A DNA stretch of 64,000 nucleotides, taken from positions 62,001 through 126,000 of the forward strand of contig NZ_AVSV01000027.1 in the NCBI RefSeq assembly GCF_000498355.1, in the 5' to 3' direction. Source of the DNA: Clostridium sp. Ade.TY. GTDB taxonomy: Bacteria; Bacillota; Clostridia; Clostridiales; Clostridiaceae. Shown here piece by piece: positions 36,281 to 45,605 of the stretch (within the stretch, counting starts at the first letter, position 1; every line of letters starts with the position of its first letter). The translations under genes were made by a program, and so were the position numbers. The notes under the pieces are model-generated. The model was not told the DNA's origin. It did not search any database and was given only the letters and a program-made list of their open reading frames with translations.

Positions 36281-37738
36281 ATGAATTTAGCTAAATTATT
36301 AGATGGGTTAAATTACAGATTAATAAAAGGAGATATAAAAGGAGATATAAATAAAATTAACTATGATAGTAGAAAAGTAGAAGAGGGAGATGTCTTTGTA
36401 TGTATAAAGGGATTTGCAAGTGATGGACATAAGTTTATAGATAGTGCAATAAAAAAAGGAGCTAAAGTTATTGTTTGTCAAGATGAAATAGCTTTAGATG
36501 AAGATATTACTGTAATAAAATTTAATGATACTAGAAAAGCACTTGCAAGTATGGGAGCTAATTATTATGGAAATCCTTCAGAAAAGTTAAATATAATAGG
36601 AATAACAGGAACAAATGGTAAAACTACAACGGCATTTATGATAAAAAGTATATTAGAAAGTTTAGGAGAAAAGGTAGGGCTTATAGGAACAATTGCTAAT
36701 TACATAGGAGAGGAACAAATAAAAGCTGAAAGAACAACTCCAGAATCATTAGAATTACAGGAACTATTTAGCAAAATGGTTGAAAAAGGTGTTAAGTATT
36801 GTGTTATGGAAGTATCTTCACATTCATTAGAATTGGATAGAGTTTATGGTGTTAACTTTAAAACATCAATTTTTACTAATTTAACGAGAGATCATTTAGA
36901 TTTTCATAAAACATTTGAAAATTATTATAAGGCAAAGTATAAATTATTTCAAAGAACAGAAGTAAGTATAATAAATATAGATGATAAATATGGTGAAAGA
37001 GTAACAAGAGATTTACAAAATGAAAATATAAATAATTATTTAACTTATAGTATAAATAAAAATGCCGATATAAAGGCAGAAAATGAAACTTTAGAAAGTA
37101 TGGACATAATGTTTGATGTAAGAGTCAAAAATGAAGAGGAAAAAGATATGTTACTTCCTATTCCAGGAGAATATAATGTATACAATGCATTAGGAGCAAT
37201 TGGGGCATGTTATTCACTTGGAATATCATTAAAAGATATAAAAAAAGGATTAAAAGAAATAGTAGTACCTGGTAGATGTGAAAGAGTTGCTAGAAAGTAC
37301 AATCTTCCATTTGAAATAATAATAGATTATGCTCATACTCCAGATGGATTAGAAAATATATTAAAGACTGCAAGGCAATTTACAAAAGGAAACTTAATAT
37401 CAGTATTTGGTTGTGGTGGTGATAGAGATAAAGTTAAGAGACCACAAATGGGTAAAATAGGTGTAGATTATTCAGATATTGCGATAATAACATCAGATAA
37501 TCCAAGAAGTGAGGAACCAGAAGCAATTATAAATGATGTAATTAAAGGAATAGATAAAGATAATTTTATTAAAATAATAAATAGATATGAAGCTATAGAA
37601 AAAGCTATAAATATTGCTAAAAAAGATGACGTAATTGTTATAGCTGGTAAAGGACATGAAACATATCAAATTTTAAAGGATGAAACAATACATTTTGATG
37701 AAAGAGAAGTAATAGATGAAATTTTAAAAAAGAACTAG
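36281..37738 (+). CDS. murE: UDP-MurNAc-tripeptide synthetase MurE (meso-DAP adding)
   Basis: A 485-residue ATP-dependent ligase that adds the third residue of the stem peptide. The ATP loop [11 protein letters not shown] is at 107-117. The amino-acid-specificity motif is D406-N-P-R409, the form that accepts meso-diaminopimelate rather than lysine, in agreement with asd, dapA, dapB and dapF in this window. Near the N-terminus a 12-base tandem repeat (36325-36348) encodes KGDI twice. The ATG follows AAAGGAGATG. murF begins 13 bases later. Confidence 0.97.
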   Translation: MNLAKLLDGLNYRLIKGDIKGDINKINYDSRKVEEGDVFVCIKGFASDGHKFIDSAIKKGAKVIVCQDEIALDEDITVIKFNDTRKALASMGANYYGNPSEKLNIIGITGTNGKTTTAFMIKSILESLGEKVGLIGTIANYIGEEQIKAERTTPESLELQELFSKMVEKGVKYCVMEVSSHSLELDRVYGVNFKTSIFTNLTRDHLDFHKTFENYYKAKYKLFQRTEVSIINIDDKYGERVTRDLQNENINNYLTYSINKNADIKAENETLESMDIMFDVRVKNEEEKDMLLPIPGEYNVYNALGAIGACYSLGISLKDIKKGLKEIVVPGRCERVARKYNLPFEIIIDYAHTPDGLENILKTARQFTKGNLISVFGCGGDRDKVKRPQMGKIGVDYSDIAIITSDNPRSEEPEAIINDVIKGIDKDNFIKIINRYEAIEKAINIAKKDDVIVIAGKGHETYQILKDETIHFDEREVIDEILKKN

Positions 37739-37751
37739 AGGTGTAATTATT

Positions 37752-39110
37752 ATGGAAATGACATTTGATGAATTACTAAAATATAGTAATGGAGAAATAA
37801 TATTAGACAATGAAAATAAAAAATTTAACAAATTATCTACTGATACTAGGAAAATAGAAAATAATAATATATTTTTAGCATTAAAAGGTGAAAATTTTAA
37901 TGGAAATAAATATGTTAAGGAAGCTTTTAATAAAGGAGCTTCAATAGCTATAGTTGATGAAGTTTTATTTGATAGTGAAGAAGTGAATGGTGTTGTAATT
38001 AAAGTTAAAGATACAAAAAGAGCTTTATTAAATATTGCAAAAGGTTACAGAGAAAAATTAGGAATAAAGGTAGTTGGAATAACAGGATCAACTGGAAAGA
38101 CTTCAACTAAGGATTTAGTAAGTGCATTTTTAAGTGGAAAATATAAAGTATTTAAAACAAAAGGAAACTTTAATAATGAAATTGGACTTCCGCTTATGGT
38201 ATTAGAATTAGATAGTTCAATTGATGTTGCTGTTCTTGAAATGGGAATGAGTGATTTTAATGAAATTCATAATCTTTCAGAATGTGCAAATCCAGATATT
38301 GCTATGATAACAAATATTGGAGTATCACATATAGAAAACTTAAAAACTAGAGAAAATATATTAAAGGCTAAGATGGAAATAACTGATTTCTTTAATAAAG
38401 ATAATATTCTTATATTAAATAATGAAGATGATATGCTTCAAACTGTTAATAGTAATATGTATGAAATAGTAAAAATTGGTTATAATCAAGGTTGTGATTA
38501 TTTTGCTGAAAATATCAAATTAGGAAAAGAAACAACATCTTTTGATTTTAATTATAATGGAGAAAAACACACAATAACACTTCCTATGGTAGGTGCTCAT
38601 AATGTTTTAAATGCATTATTAGGAATTGCAGCATCATATAAATTAGGATTAACAGTTAGAGAGATAAAAGAAGGTCTTAAAAATTTAGAAGCTACATCTA
38701 TGAGATTAGAATTTATAGAAAGTGAAAAAGGAGTAGAAATAATAAATGATTGTTATAATGCTAGTCCAGATTCAATGAAAGCAGCTTTAGATGTATTAAA
38801 GAGTAGAGAAGGAAAAAGAAAAATTGCAATACTTGGTACTATGAGAGAACTTGGAGATGAAGCTTCTAGATGTCATAAAGAAGTTGGAGAGTATGCAAAA
38901 GATAGAGTTGATTTACTTATGGTATGTGGTGAACATATAGATGATTTTAAAGAAGGTTTTGAAAAAGATAAAATAAAATTATATAATACAAAGGTAAGCT
39001 TAATAAACGACTTAAATTCAATTATTAAACCTGAGGATGTTGTATTAGTCAAAGCATCAAGAGGAGAAAAATTCGAAGAAATAGTCGAAGAATTAAAAAA
39101 TATAAAATAA
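37752..39110 (+). CDS. murF: UDP-MurNAc-pentapeptide synthetase MurF
   Basis: 452 residues; ligates D-Ala-D-Ala to the UDP-MurNAc-tripeptide. Mur ligase layout: N-terminal UDP-binding domain, ATP loop GITGSTGKTSTKD (near 114-126), central domain with NGNFNNEIGLP-like block (here KGNFNNEIGLP) and the C-terminal ligase domain (NDCYNASPDSMKAAL, ILGTMRELG). It is 13 bases after murE and ahead of mraY, so the three act in series on the same precursor. The start is ATG after AGAGGTG. Confidence 0.97.
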   Translation: MEMTFDELLKYSNGEIILDNENKKFNKLSTDTRKIENNNIFLALKGENFNGNKYVKEAFNKGASIAIVDEVLFDSEEVNGVVIKVKDTKRALLNIAKGYREKLGIKVVGITGSTGKTSTKDLVSAFLSGKYKVFKTKGNFNNEIGLPLMVLELDSSIDVAVLEMGMSDFNEIHNLSECANPDIAMITNIGVSHIENLKTRENILKAKMEITDFFNKDNILILNNEDDMLQTVNSNMYEIVKIGYNQGCDYFAENIKLGKETTSFDFNYNGEKHTITLPMVGAHNVLNALLGIAASYKLGLTVREIKEGLKNLEATSMRLEFIESEKGVEIINDCYNASPDSMKAALDVLKSREGKRKIAILGTMRELGDEASRCHKEVGEYAKDRVDLLMVCGEHIDDFKEGFEKDKIKLYNTKVSLINDLNSIIKPEDVVLVKASRGEKFEEIVEELKNIK

Positions 39111-39129
39111 CAACGAAGGAGGTGAACTG

Positions 39130-39150
39130 CTAAAGTAAATTATACTTTAG
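39130..39150 (+). promoter_or_regulatory. Hairpin between the mraY ribosome binding site and its start
   Basis: CTAAAGTA (39130-39137) and TACTTTAG (39143-39150) pair perfectly around a 5-base loop. The hairpin lies between a strong Shine-Dalgarno (AAGGAGGTGA, 39116-39125) and the mraY ATG at 39159. Folding would bring the two about 12 bases apart instead of 33. It is a possible translation control element. Confidence 0.5.
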
Positions 39151-39158
39151 TAGTAAAG

Positions 39159-40139
39159 ATGGGGGATTTTTTTAGTAGTTTTAGTAATCCAGTCACGATA
39201 TTAGCATTAGCGTTAGTATTAGGTTTTATTATATCAATAGTATTAGGACCTATATTTATACCAATGCTACACAAATTTAAATTTGGCCAAAACATAAGAG
39301 AAGAGGGTCCAAAAAGTCATTTTAAAAAAGCAGGTACACCAACAATGGGTGGAATTATATTTATAATATCTGTTACTATTGTAATGCTTGTTATGAGATA
39401 TAAATTATCAGATGAAGGAATGATAATATTATATTCAATGATAGCATTTGGATTTATTGGATTTTTAGATGATATGTTAAAAATAATACACAAAAATAAT
39501 TTAGGATTAAGAGCATGGCAAAAAATGCTATTACTCTTATTATTTTCAATAGCTATGGCTTATTATAGCTATAATGTTCTTGGAACAAGTATAGTAGTTC
39601 CATTTCTAGGAGTACAATTAAATCTTGGAATAGTATATATTCCATTTGTAATTTTATATTATGCAGGAGCAACAAATGCTGTAAATCTTACTGATGGATT
39701 AGATGGATTAGCATCAACAGTTACTGTTATAGTTTTATTATTCTTTAGCATAGTATCTTATAAACAAGGAAGCTATCAAATAACAGTATTTTGTGTAGCT
39801 TTAATAGGAGCACTTTTAGGTTTCTTAAAGTATAATAAATATCCAGCAAAAATATTTATGGGGGATACTGGATCATTAGCCTTAGGTGGTGCTGTTGCAA
39901 GTATTGCATTACTTTTAAAAAATCCGATAATTCTTGCAATAGTTGGAGGAATATATGTTTTTGAAACTTTATCAGTAATAATACAAGTAGTTTCTTTTAA
40001 AACAACTGGTAAGAGAGTTTTTAAAATGGCTCCAGTTCATCATCATTTTGAACAATTAGGATGGTCAGAAAAGAAAGTAGTATTTGTATTTTCATTAGTA
40101 ACTATTATCCTTTGTATTATAGGAGGTTTATCACTTTAG
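39159..40139 (+). CDS. mraY: Phospho-MurNAc-pentapeptide transferase MraY
   Basis: A 326-residue polytopic membrane enzyme (about ten helices) that moves phospho-MurNAc-pentapeptide onto undecaprenyl phosphate to form lipid I. Family motifs are [16 protein letters not shown] near 50-65, FLDDMLK with the catalytic Asp pair, [24 protein letters not shown] and [13 protein letters not shown]. The only in-frame start is ATG at 39159, yet the ribosome binding site is 33 bases upstream with a hairpin between them. murD, expected next, is absent, and spoVE follows directly. Confidence 0.97.
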   Translation: MGDFFSSFSNPVTILALALVLGFIISIVLGPIFIPMLHKFKFGQNIREEGPKSHFKKAGTPTMGGIIFIISVTIVMLVMRYKLSDEGMIILYSMIAFGFIGFLDDMLKIIHKNNLGLRAWQKMLLLLLFSIAMAYYSYNVLGTSIVVPFLGVQLNLGIVYIPFVILYYAGATNAVNLTDGLDGLASTVTVIVLLFFSIVSYKQGSYQITVFCVALIGALLGFLKYNKYPAKIFMGDTGSLALGGAVASIALLLKNPIILAIVGGIYVFETLSVIIQVVSFKTTGKRVFKMAPVHHHFEQLGWSEKKVVFVFSLVTIILCIIGGLSL

Positions 40140-40163
40140 TAATATATATCGGAGGAAGTTTGT

Positions 40164-41312
40164 ATGAGGAAAATAAGACCCAAAGGGAAGAGAATGGGTG
40201 AAATTGATTATGGTATATTTTGTACTATAATATTATTACTTGCTGTTGGGGTTGTAATGGTATATTCAGCAAGTTCGTATTATGCTATGTTTCATAATAA
40301 TGATAGTATGCATTATTTAAAAAGACAGGTTATATGGAGTCTTTTGGGTATTGCATCTATGATGTTTATGATGTCTATTGATTATCATAAATTAAAAAAA
40401 ATAATAATGCCATTATTACCTATAACAATAATAGCTTTGTTAGCTGTTTTTGCTTTTCCAGGCGTTAATGGAGCAAAAAGATGGATTCAACTTGGGCCAC
40501 TTTCATTCCAGCCGTCAGAGCTTGCGAAATATGTAGTAGTACTTTATTTGGCAATGTTTTTAGAAAGAAAAGGCGATGTTATAAAGAGTTTAAAAAAAGG
40601 AGTAATTCCCTGCTTTTTAATTGCAGGAATATTTGCAGGTTTAGTACTTGCTGAAAAAAACTTAAGTATAGCATCGGTAATTATGATAGTTACATTTATA
40701 ATGGTTTATTCAGCAGGAGCAAGAGATAGGCATATGTTTGGACTTGTTATGCCAACACTTGGGATAGCAGCAGCGGCATTTGCATTTTTAGAACCATATA
40801 GAAGAGCTAGAATGCTTAACTTTATAAATCCTTGGAAAGATCCAGCAGGTAATGGATATCAATTAATACAATCTTTTTATGCATTAGGTGCTGGAGGAGT
40901 AACTGGTCTTGGACTTGGTCAATCAAGACAAAAAATGCTGTATATGCCAGAACCTCATAATGACTTTATATTCTCTATAATAGGAGAAGAATTAGGCCTT
41001 ATTGGTTGTATATTAATAATATTATTATTTGTTATATTTGTTTGGAGAGGTATAAGGGTTGCTATAAAAGCAAGAGATACATTTGGAAGTCTTTTAGCTA
41101 TAGGTATAACTTCAGTTATAGCTGTTCAATCTATTATAAATATAGCTGTTGTAACAGGATCAATGCCTGTAACAGGAGTACCACTTCCTTTTATAAGTTA
41201 TGGAGGAACATCACTTGTAATTAATTTAATAGCAATGGGAATATTACTTAATATATCAAGGCAAGTTGAAGGTAAAGAAAAAGTGAAAAAAGCAAAAGAA
41301 AGAGAAGCTTAG
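40164..41312 (+). CDS. spoVE: SEDS peptidoglycan glycosyltransferase SpoVE/FtsW
   Basis: A 382-residue SEDS protein with about ten membrane helices. It polymerises lipid II into glycan strands together with a class B PBP, here plausibly SpoVD. Marks are LGPLSFQPSELAKY (with the essential region before helix 4), the long extracellular loop containing INPWKDPAGNGYQLIQS, and the C-terminal PFISYGGTSL. Position after mraY matches B. subtilis spoVE; FtsW is the alternative, and one protein may do both jobs in clostridia. The ATG follows CGGAGGAAG. The stop codon lies inside a perfect palindromic terminator. Confidence 0.92.
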   Translation: MRKIRPKGKRMGEIDYGIFCTIILLLAVGVVMVYSASSYYAMFHNNDSMHYLKRQVIWSLLGIASMMFMMSIDYHKLKKIIMPLLPITIIALLAVFAFPGVNGAKRWIQLGPLSFQPSELAKYVVVLYLAMFLERKGDVIKSLKKGVIPCFLIAGIFAGLVLAEKNLSIASVIMIVTFIMVYSAGARDRHMFGLVMPTLGIAAAAFAFLEPYRRARMLNFINPWKDPAGNGYQLIQSFYALGAGGVTGLGLGQSRQKMLYMPEPHNDFIFSIIGEELGLIGCILIILLFVIFVWRGIRVAIKARDTFGSLLAIGITSVIAVQSIINIAVVTGSMPVTGVPLPFISYGGTSLVINLIAMGILLNISRQVEGKEKVKKAKEREA

Positions 41313-41338
41313 TAGTGATATCACTACTAAGCTTTTTA
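41306..41338 (+). terminator. Terminator overlapping the spoVE stop
   Basis: A 28-base perfect palindrome (41306-41333) contains the TAG stop and is followed by Ts. It probably divides the cluster into two transcripts before divIB. Confidence 0.8.
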
Positions 41339-41451
41339 ATGAAAATTATAAACAATAATTAATTGGTTGTTAAGAAATTTGTAATGAAAAATTAGGTTAA
41401 GAATGGTATTATAGTAATGTATATAAAAAATAGGTGAGGATAGGTAAAAGT

Positions 41452-42225
41452 ATGGGAGCATCAGAAAATAAATATATAAAGAAGGCAAGAAAAAAAAGAA
41501 TTATAAAAAGAACTATCTTTATATTAATTTTAGTAATAATAGCGTTAGGTTTACTTATTACAAAGTCAAAGATATTTTTAATAAAAAATATAGAATTAGA
41601 TGGAAAAAATTTAGTTTCTAAAGATGTTATATCAAATGAACTTCAAAATATAAAGGGAGAAAATATATTTTTTGTTAAGAGTGATGATATAAAAAAGGCT
41701 CTTAAATCAGATCCTTATATAAATGAAGTTTCTATATCAAGAAAGTTTCCATCAACACTTAAAGTTAATGTTACAGAGAAAAATATAGCTTATTATACAA
41801 AAACTAGTTCTGGATATGATATTATAAGTTCTGATTTTGTTCTTTTAGAAAAGGTTAATGATATAAAAGGAAGAAAATTAATAGAGTTAATAGGATTAAA
41901 TTCAGATAATGAAACTTTAGGAAGTAAATATATAAATACTAAAGATGACACAAGATTAGAAGATTTTCTTAAAGAGCTATATAAGATAAATCAATCAAAT
42001 ACTACAAAACATAACATAACAAAAGTAAATGTTTCAAATCTTAATTCTATAATAGTATATTTTGGTGATACTGAGGTAAAAGTTGGAAATGGGGAGAATT
42101 TAGTAAAGAAGATGAATGATGCATTAAATATTTTAAATGGATTAGAAGAACAAAAAGTAAATATGAAAAAAGGGTATGTTGATGTAAGTTTTGAAGGGGC
42201 TCCTGTAATTAAACAAGGAAAATAG
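41452..42225 (+). CDS. divIB: Cell division protein DivIB/FtsQ
   Basis: A 257-residue bitopic protein: a basic cytoplasmic N-terminus (KKARKKRIIKR), one membrane helix (about 22-40), then a POTRA domain (IKNIELDGKNLVSKDVI, about 45-115) and a FtsQ/DivIB beta domain. It links FtsL and DivIC in the divisome. The ATG at 41452 is preferred; a GTG at 41434 is in frame, but the AGGTGAGG site overlaps it. murG and murB, which sit between spoVE and divIB in Bacillus, are missing. It is followed by the DUF881/sbp genes as in Bacillus. Confidence 0.9.
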   Translation: MGASENKYIKKARKKRIIKRTIFILILVIIALGLLITKSKIFLIKNIELDGKNLVSKDVISNELQNIKGENIFFVKSDDIKKALKSDPYINEVSISRKFPSTLKVNVTEKNIAYYTKTSSGYDIISSDFVLLEKVNDIKGRKLIELIGLNSDNETLGSKYINTKDDTRLEDFLKELYKINQSNTTKHNITKVNVSNLNSIIVYFGDTEVKVGNGENLVKKMNDALNILNGLEEQKVNMKKGYVDVSFEGAPVIKQGK

Positions 42226-42241
42226 AGGAGGTTATATGTAA

Positions 42242-42979
42242 ATGAAGAAATCAGTTTCACAGATTTCTATTGCAGCAGTATGTGCTATATTAGGTTTTTT
42301 GTTAGCATATCAGTTTAAAATATTAAAAATAAATAATGAGACAGGAATAGAAAGCTACAATAAAAGTGATATAATTGCAGAAATTGATAGTTTGAAAAAA
42401 GAAAAAGAAGAGCTTCAAAAGAAAAACAATTCTTTGAGCGAAGAATTAAAAACTTTAGAAGAAGCTGCTTCAAAAGAAGGAAATGTTGGAAAAGAAATAA
42501 AAAATCAATTAGACTCGGCTAGAATGCAATTAGGACTTATAGATGTAAAAGGTCCTGGAGTTACAATAAAAATAACTCCTAAAACATCAATTTTTGGTAG
42601 TAATACAGAAGAAATGGGAAGAGGAATTACTGAAGAAGAGCTAGTACATATAATTAATTTGCTTTGGTATTCAAAAGCAGAGGCAATTTCAGTAAATGGA
42701 TATAGAATAACTCCACAAACTGGTATAAAGAATTCAAGTAACTATATATGGATAGGAAGTGCAGGTAAGGTTAGTCCAAAGGAACCTATAATTATAAAGG
42801 CTATAGGAGATAAAGCTAGGTTAAATGTTGGATTGAATTTTCCAGGCTCATTAGATTTTGGAGCACTTCAAAATTATAATTGTGAAGTAGAACAAAGTGA
42901 TAATATAGTTATAGATAAAACAACTCAAACTATAAAAAGTGATTATTTAAAACCAGTTGACAAAAAGGAGGAGAAGTAA
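42242..42979 (+). CDS. DUF881 protein (YlxW/YlxX type), first copy
   Basis: 245 residues: one N-terminal membrane helix (about 6-24), a coiled coil (about 40-82) and an extracytoplasmic DUF881 domain (LGLIDVKGPGVTIKITPK, EAISVNGYRITPQTGI). Its role is unknown, but the gene stays with divIB and sbp across Firmicutes, hinting at envelope or division work. The ribosome binding site GAGGAGG (42225-42231) is followed by an ATG-TAA (42236-42241) directly before the real ATG at 42242. The stop overlaps the sbp start by one base. Confidence 0.88.
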   Translation: MKKSVSQISIAAVCAILGFLLAYQFKILKINNETGIESYNKSDIIAEIDSLKKEKEELQKKNNSLSEELKTLEEAASKEGNVGKEIKNQLDSARMQLGLIDVKGPGVTIKITPKTSIFGSNTEEMGRGITEEELVHIINLLWYSKAEAISVNGYRITPQTGIKNSSNYIWIGSAGKVSPKEPIIIKAIGDKARLNVGLNFPGSLDFGALQNYNCEVEQSDNIVIDKTTQTIKSDYLKPVDKKEEK

Positions 42980-43335
42980 TGGTACCATTTATAGGATTGT
43001 TAATAGGTATAGTTTTTGGATTTATATTTGATGTTAATATTCCAGATAAACTTTCACCTTATATGTCTGTTGCTATACTTGCATGTTTAGATTCGGTATT
43101 TGGAGCTATAAGAGCTAATTTATCAAAGAGTTTCCAAGCAGATATATTTATTTCTGGTTTTTTTGGGAATGCATTATTAGCAGCAGGGTTAGCATATCTT
43201 GGAGATAAGCTTGGAATACCTATTTATATTGCAGCAGTAATTGTATTTGGAGGAAGGATATTTAATAACTTTGCAATAATAAGAAGATTGTTAATAGAAA
43301 AACTTAGAACACGAAATAGAGAGAAAAAGGTATGA
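42979..43335 (+). CDS. sbp: Small basic protein Sbp (DUF1290)
   Basis: A 118-residue membrane protein with about three helices, recognised by GFIFDVNIPDKLSPYMSVAILACLDSVFGAIRA near the start and the basic C-terminal tail (RRLLIEKLRTRNREKKV). Function is unknown. In B. subtilis sbp follows ylxW and ylxX, whereas here it lies between the two DUF881 genes, overlapping one by 1 base and the next by 4. Such overlaps imply coupled translation and equal dosage. Confidence 0.9.
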   Translation: MVPFIGLLIGIVFGFIFDVNIPDKLSPYMSVAILACLDSVFGAIRANLSKSFQADIFISGFFGNALLAAGLAYLGDKLGIPIYIAAVIVFGGRIFNNFAIIRRLLIEKLRTRNREKKV

Positions 43336-44063
43336 AAATAAAGGGTGGATTTATAGTTTTTATTGCAGCTATATTTTTAGGAATGCTTATATCTTTTAAT
43401 GTTAATTTTAATAAGATAATAGAGAGAAATTTAAGTTTAAGTGCAAAACAATATAAAGATGCAATAAATGAAAAGAGTGATTTATATAAAGAGGTTGAAA
43501 GTTTAAAAGAGAATAATATTAAAACACAAGAAACTATAAATAAATATAAATATGATGATAAAAAGCAAGATAAAATATTGGATAGTATGAAATTACAACT
43601 TAAAGATTATGGAATGATAACAGGCCTTTCAGAGGTTCAAGGTTCTGGTCTTTTAATAAAGATAAATGATGGAAATATTAATTTGAATAAAGATACAGAT
43701 TTTGAAACAAAATCAAAAATATTTCATGATAATGATATGGCATTGGTTTTAAATGACTTAAGAAAAGCTGGTGCTGAAGCTATAAGTATAAATAATCATA
43801 GGGTTATACCTGGGACAGGAGTTATATGCAATTGGGCTTTTTTAGGGTTTGGAGATGATTCTACAGAATATGCACCATTTTACATATATGCGATAGGTGA
43901 TCCAGAAGTTATGAAAACTTCTTTGTTAGAGGAAGGAAGTCATATTAGAGAGCTAATGATTAGACAATTATCTGTAGATATAGAAGAAAAGAAGAATATA
44001 GTTATGCCTGCAGCTTTAAGTATTAGAAATAATGAATACATGAAGGAATATGTAGGTAATTGA
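43332..44063 (+). CDS. DUF881 protein (YlxW/YlxX type), second copy
   Basis: A 243-residue paralogue of the product at 42242, with the same plan: N-terminal membrane helix (about 6-22), coiled coil (about 40-85), DUF881 domain (SEVQGSGLLIKINDG, GAEAISINNHRVIPGTGVIC). The ATG overlaps the sbp stop (ATGA). It is the last gene before a 106-base gap where ftsA, ftsZ, spoIIGA, sigE and sigG are found in Bacillus; nothing is encoded in that gap. Confidence 0.88.
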   Translation: MKIKGGFIVFIAAIFLGMLISFNVNFNKIIERNLSLSAKQYKDAINEKSDLYKEVESLKENNIKTQETINKYKYDDKKQDKILDSMKLQLKDYGMITGLSEVQGSGLLIKINDGNINLNKDTDFETKSKIFHDNDMALVLNDLRKAGAEAISINNHRVIPGTGVICNWAFLGFGDDSTEYAPFYIYAIGDPEVMKTSLLEEGSHIRELMIRQLSVDIEEKKNIVMPAALSIRNNEYMKEYVGN

Positions 44064-44169
44064 TAAAAAATATGAAATATACAAAAAAATATATATAAAT
44101 TAGAGGAATTTGAAAATAAATGAAGAATAATACTTAATAGAGTAGAAACTATTAATTAAGGAGGCTTTT

Positions 44170-44832
44170 ATGAGTATCAAGCAGAATATAGAAACAATTG
44201 AGAATAATTTACCTAAAAGCGTTAAATTATTAGCAGTTTCTAAAACTAGAACTATAGAAGAAATGGAAGAAGCATATGATTTTGGCTTAAGAGATTTTGC
44301 AGAAAACAAAGTTCAAGAATTAGTTAGAAAAGAAGAATTATTTCATAAAGATGTAAAATGGCATCTTATAGGTAACTTACAAACTAATAAAGTGAAATAT
44401 ATTGTCGGAAAAGTTCATTTAATTCATTCTCTTTCAAGTGTCAAGCTTTTAGAAAAGATAGAAGATGTGTTTGGAAAACATAATATTATAGCTAATACTT
44501 TAATTCAGATAAATATAGGTAGAGAAGAAAGTAAAACTGGAGTTTTACTTGAGGATTTAGAAGAACTTATTATAAAGATTGAACAATGTAACTTTGTAAA
44601 AGTTAAAGGTATAATGGTTATAATCCCAAAAGGAAATGATGAAAGTAATAGAAATTACTTTAAACAAACTTATGATATATTTTCAAAATTAAAAGAAAGA
44701 ACTTTTAATAATATAAGCATGGAAATATTATCAATGGGAATGACACATGATTATAAAATAGCAGTAGAAGAAGGTTCTAATATGGTTCGTATAGGAACTG
44801 GAATATTTGGAGAAAGAAATTATAATATTTAG
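44170..44832 (+). CDS. ylmE: YggS-family pyridoxal phosphate homeostasis protein (YlmE)
   Basis: A 220-residue single-domain alanine racemase-like barrel that binds PLP and balances B6 vitamers. The PLP-lysine is in LLAVSKTR (near residue 19), followed by [24 protein letters not shown] and the C-terminal [27 protein letters not shown]. Length is normal. It starts the ylmE-sepF-ylmG-ylmH-divIVA run, a conserved division cluster. The ATG follows AAGGAGG. Confidence 0.96.
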   Translation: MSIKQNIETIENNLPKSVKLLAVSKTRTIEEMEEAYDFGLRDFAENKVQELVRKEELFHKDVKWHLIGNLQTNKVKYIVGKVHLIHSLSSVKLLEKIEDVFGKHNIIANTLIQINIGREESKTGVLLEDLEELIIKIEQCNFVKVKGIMVIIPKGNDESNRNYFKQTYDIFSKLKERTFNNISMEILSMGMTHDYKIAVEEGSNMVRIGTGIFGERNYNI

Positions 44833-44843
44833 GAGGAATTTAT

Positions 44844-45314
44844 ATGGCAAATATGATATCAAAAATGAAAAATATTTTAGGGTTTGGAGATTTTGATGAA
44901 GACTTTGAAGATGAAGAGTTTGAAGATGAGTTTGAAGAAAAAGGAGAAGAAAATGTTGCAATAGACGAAAATATTGAACCAGTTATTTCTGGAAAAAGAT
45001 CAAATAAGGTTGTAAATATTCATACTTCAGCTTCAGCTAAAGTTTTAATAACAAAGCCTACTGCTTATGAAGAGGCTATGGAAATATGTGATGCTATAAG
45101 AAATAGAAGAATAGTAGTAGTTAATACAACTAATCTTGATATAAGAACAGCTCAAAGATTATTAGACTTTATTGGTGGTTCTTGTTATGCATTACATGGA
45201 GATATTCAAGAAATTGAAAAAAGAGTATATCTTCTATCACCTTCAAATGTTGAAGTAACTAGTGAATTAAAAAGTGAGTTAACTTCAAAAGCTTTATTTA
45301 ATTGGTCTAAATAA
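44844..45314 (+). CDS. sepF: Cell division protein SepF
   Basis: A 156-residue FtsZ partner that tethers and aligns Z-ring filaments at the membrane. The N-terminal amphipathic membrane-binding helix ([12 protein letters not shown]) is present. A strongly acidic linker follows (about 15-48) and then the C-terminal SepF domain ([42 protein letters not shown]). Just 11 bases after ylmE, with AGGAGG. FtsZ itself is not encoded in the window. Confidence 0.96.
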   Translation: MANMISKMKNILGFGDFDEDFEDEEFEDEFEEKGEENVAIDENIEPVISGKRSNKVVNIHTSASAKVLITKPTAYEEAMEICDAIRNRRIVVVNTTNLDIRTAQRLLDFIGGSCYALHGDIQEIEKRVYLLSPSNVEVTSELKSELTSKALFNWSK

Positions 45315-45328
45315 TAGGAGGATAATAT

Positions 45329-45604
45329 ATGCAAAGCTTTTTAGCTAATTTTATTAATTCTCTTTTCCGAATAATAGAATTAGCAATTATTTTAGAGTGT
45401 ATACTATCTTGGGTTGTAAGAGATAGAAGTAATGGAATAATGGGTCTGATAACAAGTTTTACAGAGCCTATTTTAAAACCATTTAGAGCTATACAGTATA
45501 AATTTTTAGGTAATTTACCAGTGGATTTATCTCCTATATTTGCAATTGTTGTATTAGATTTAATAAGACCTTTAATATTATCGATTTTAATAGGTGTTTT
45601 TTGA
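45329..45604 (+). CDS. ylmG: YggT-family membrane protein YlmG
   Basis: A 91-residue protein with two hydrophobic helices and the YggT signature (LSWVVRDRSNGIMGLITSFTEPILKPFRAI). Function is not settled; it is kept beside sepF in Firmicutes and cyanobacteria and linked to envelope organisation. The ATG follows AGGAGG. Its TGA stop is just ahead of the ylmH start. Confidence 0.93.
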   Translation: MQSFLANFINSLFRIIELAIILECILSWVVRDRSNGIMGLITSFTEPILKPFRAIQYKFLGNLPVDLSPIFAIVVLDLIRPLILSILIGVF

Positions 45605-45605
45605 T

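Noticed and set aside
36325-36348. 12-base tandem repeat with AAAGGAG inside murE
   Set aside because: It is in frame, encodes KGDI twice in a loop region and has no start codon placed to use the AAAGGAG sequence; probably a harmless duplication.
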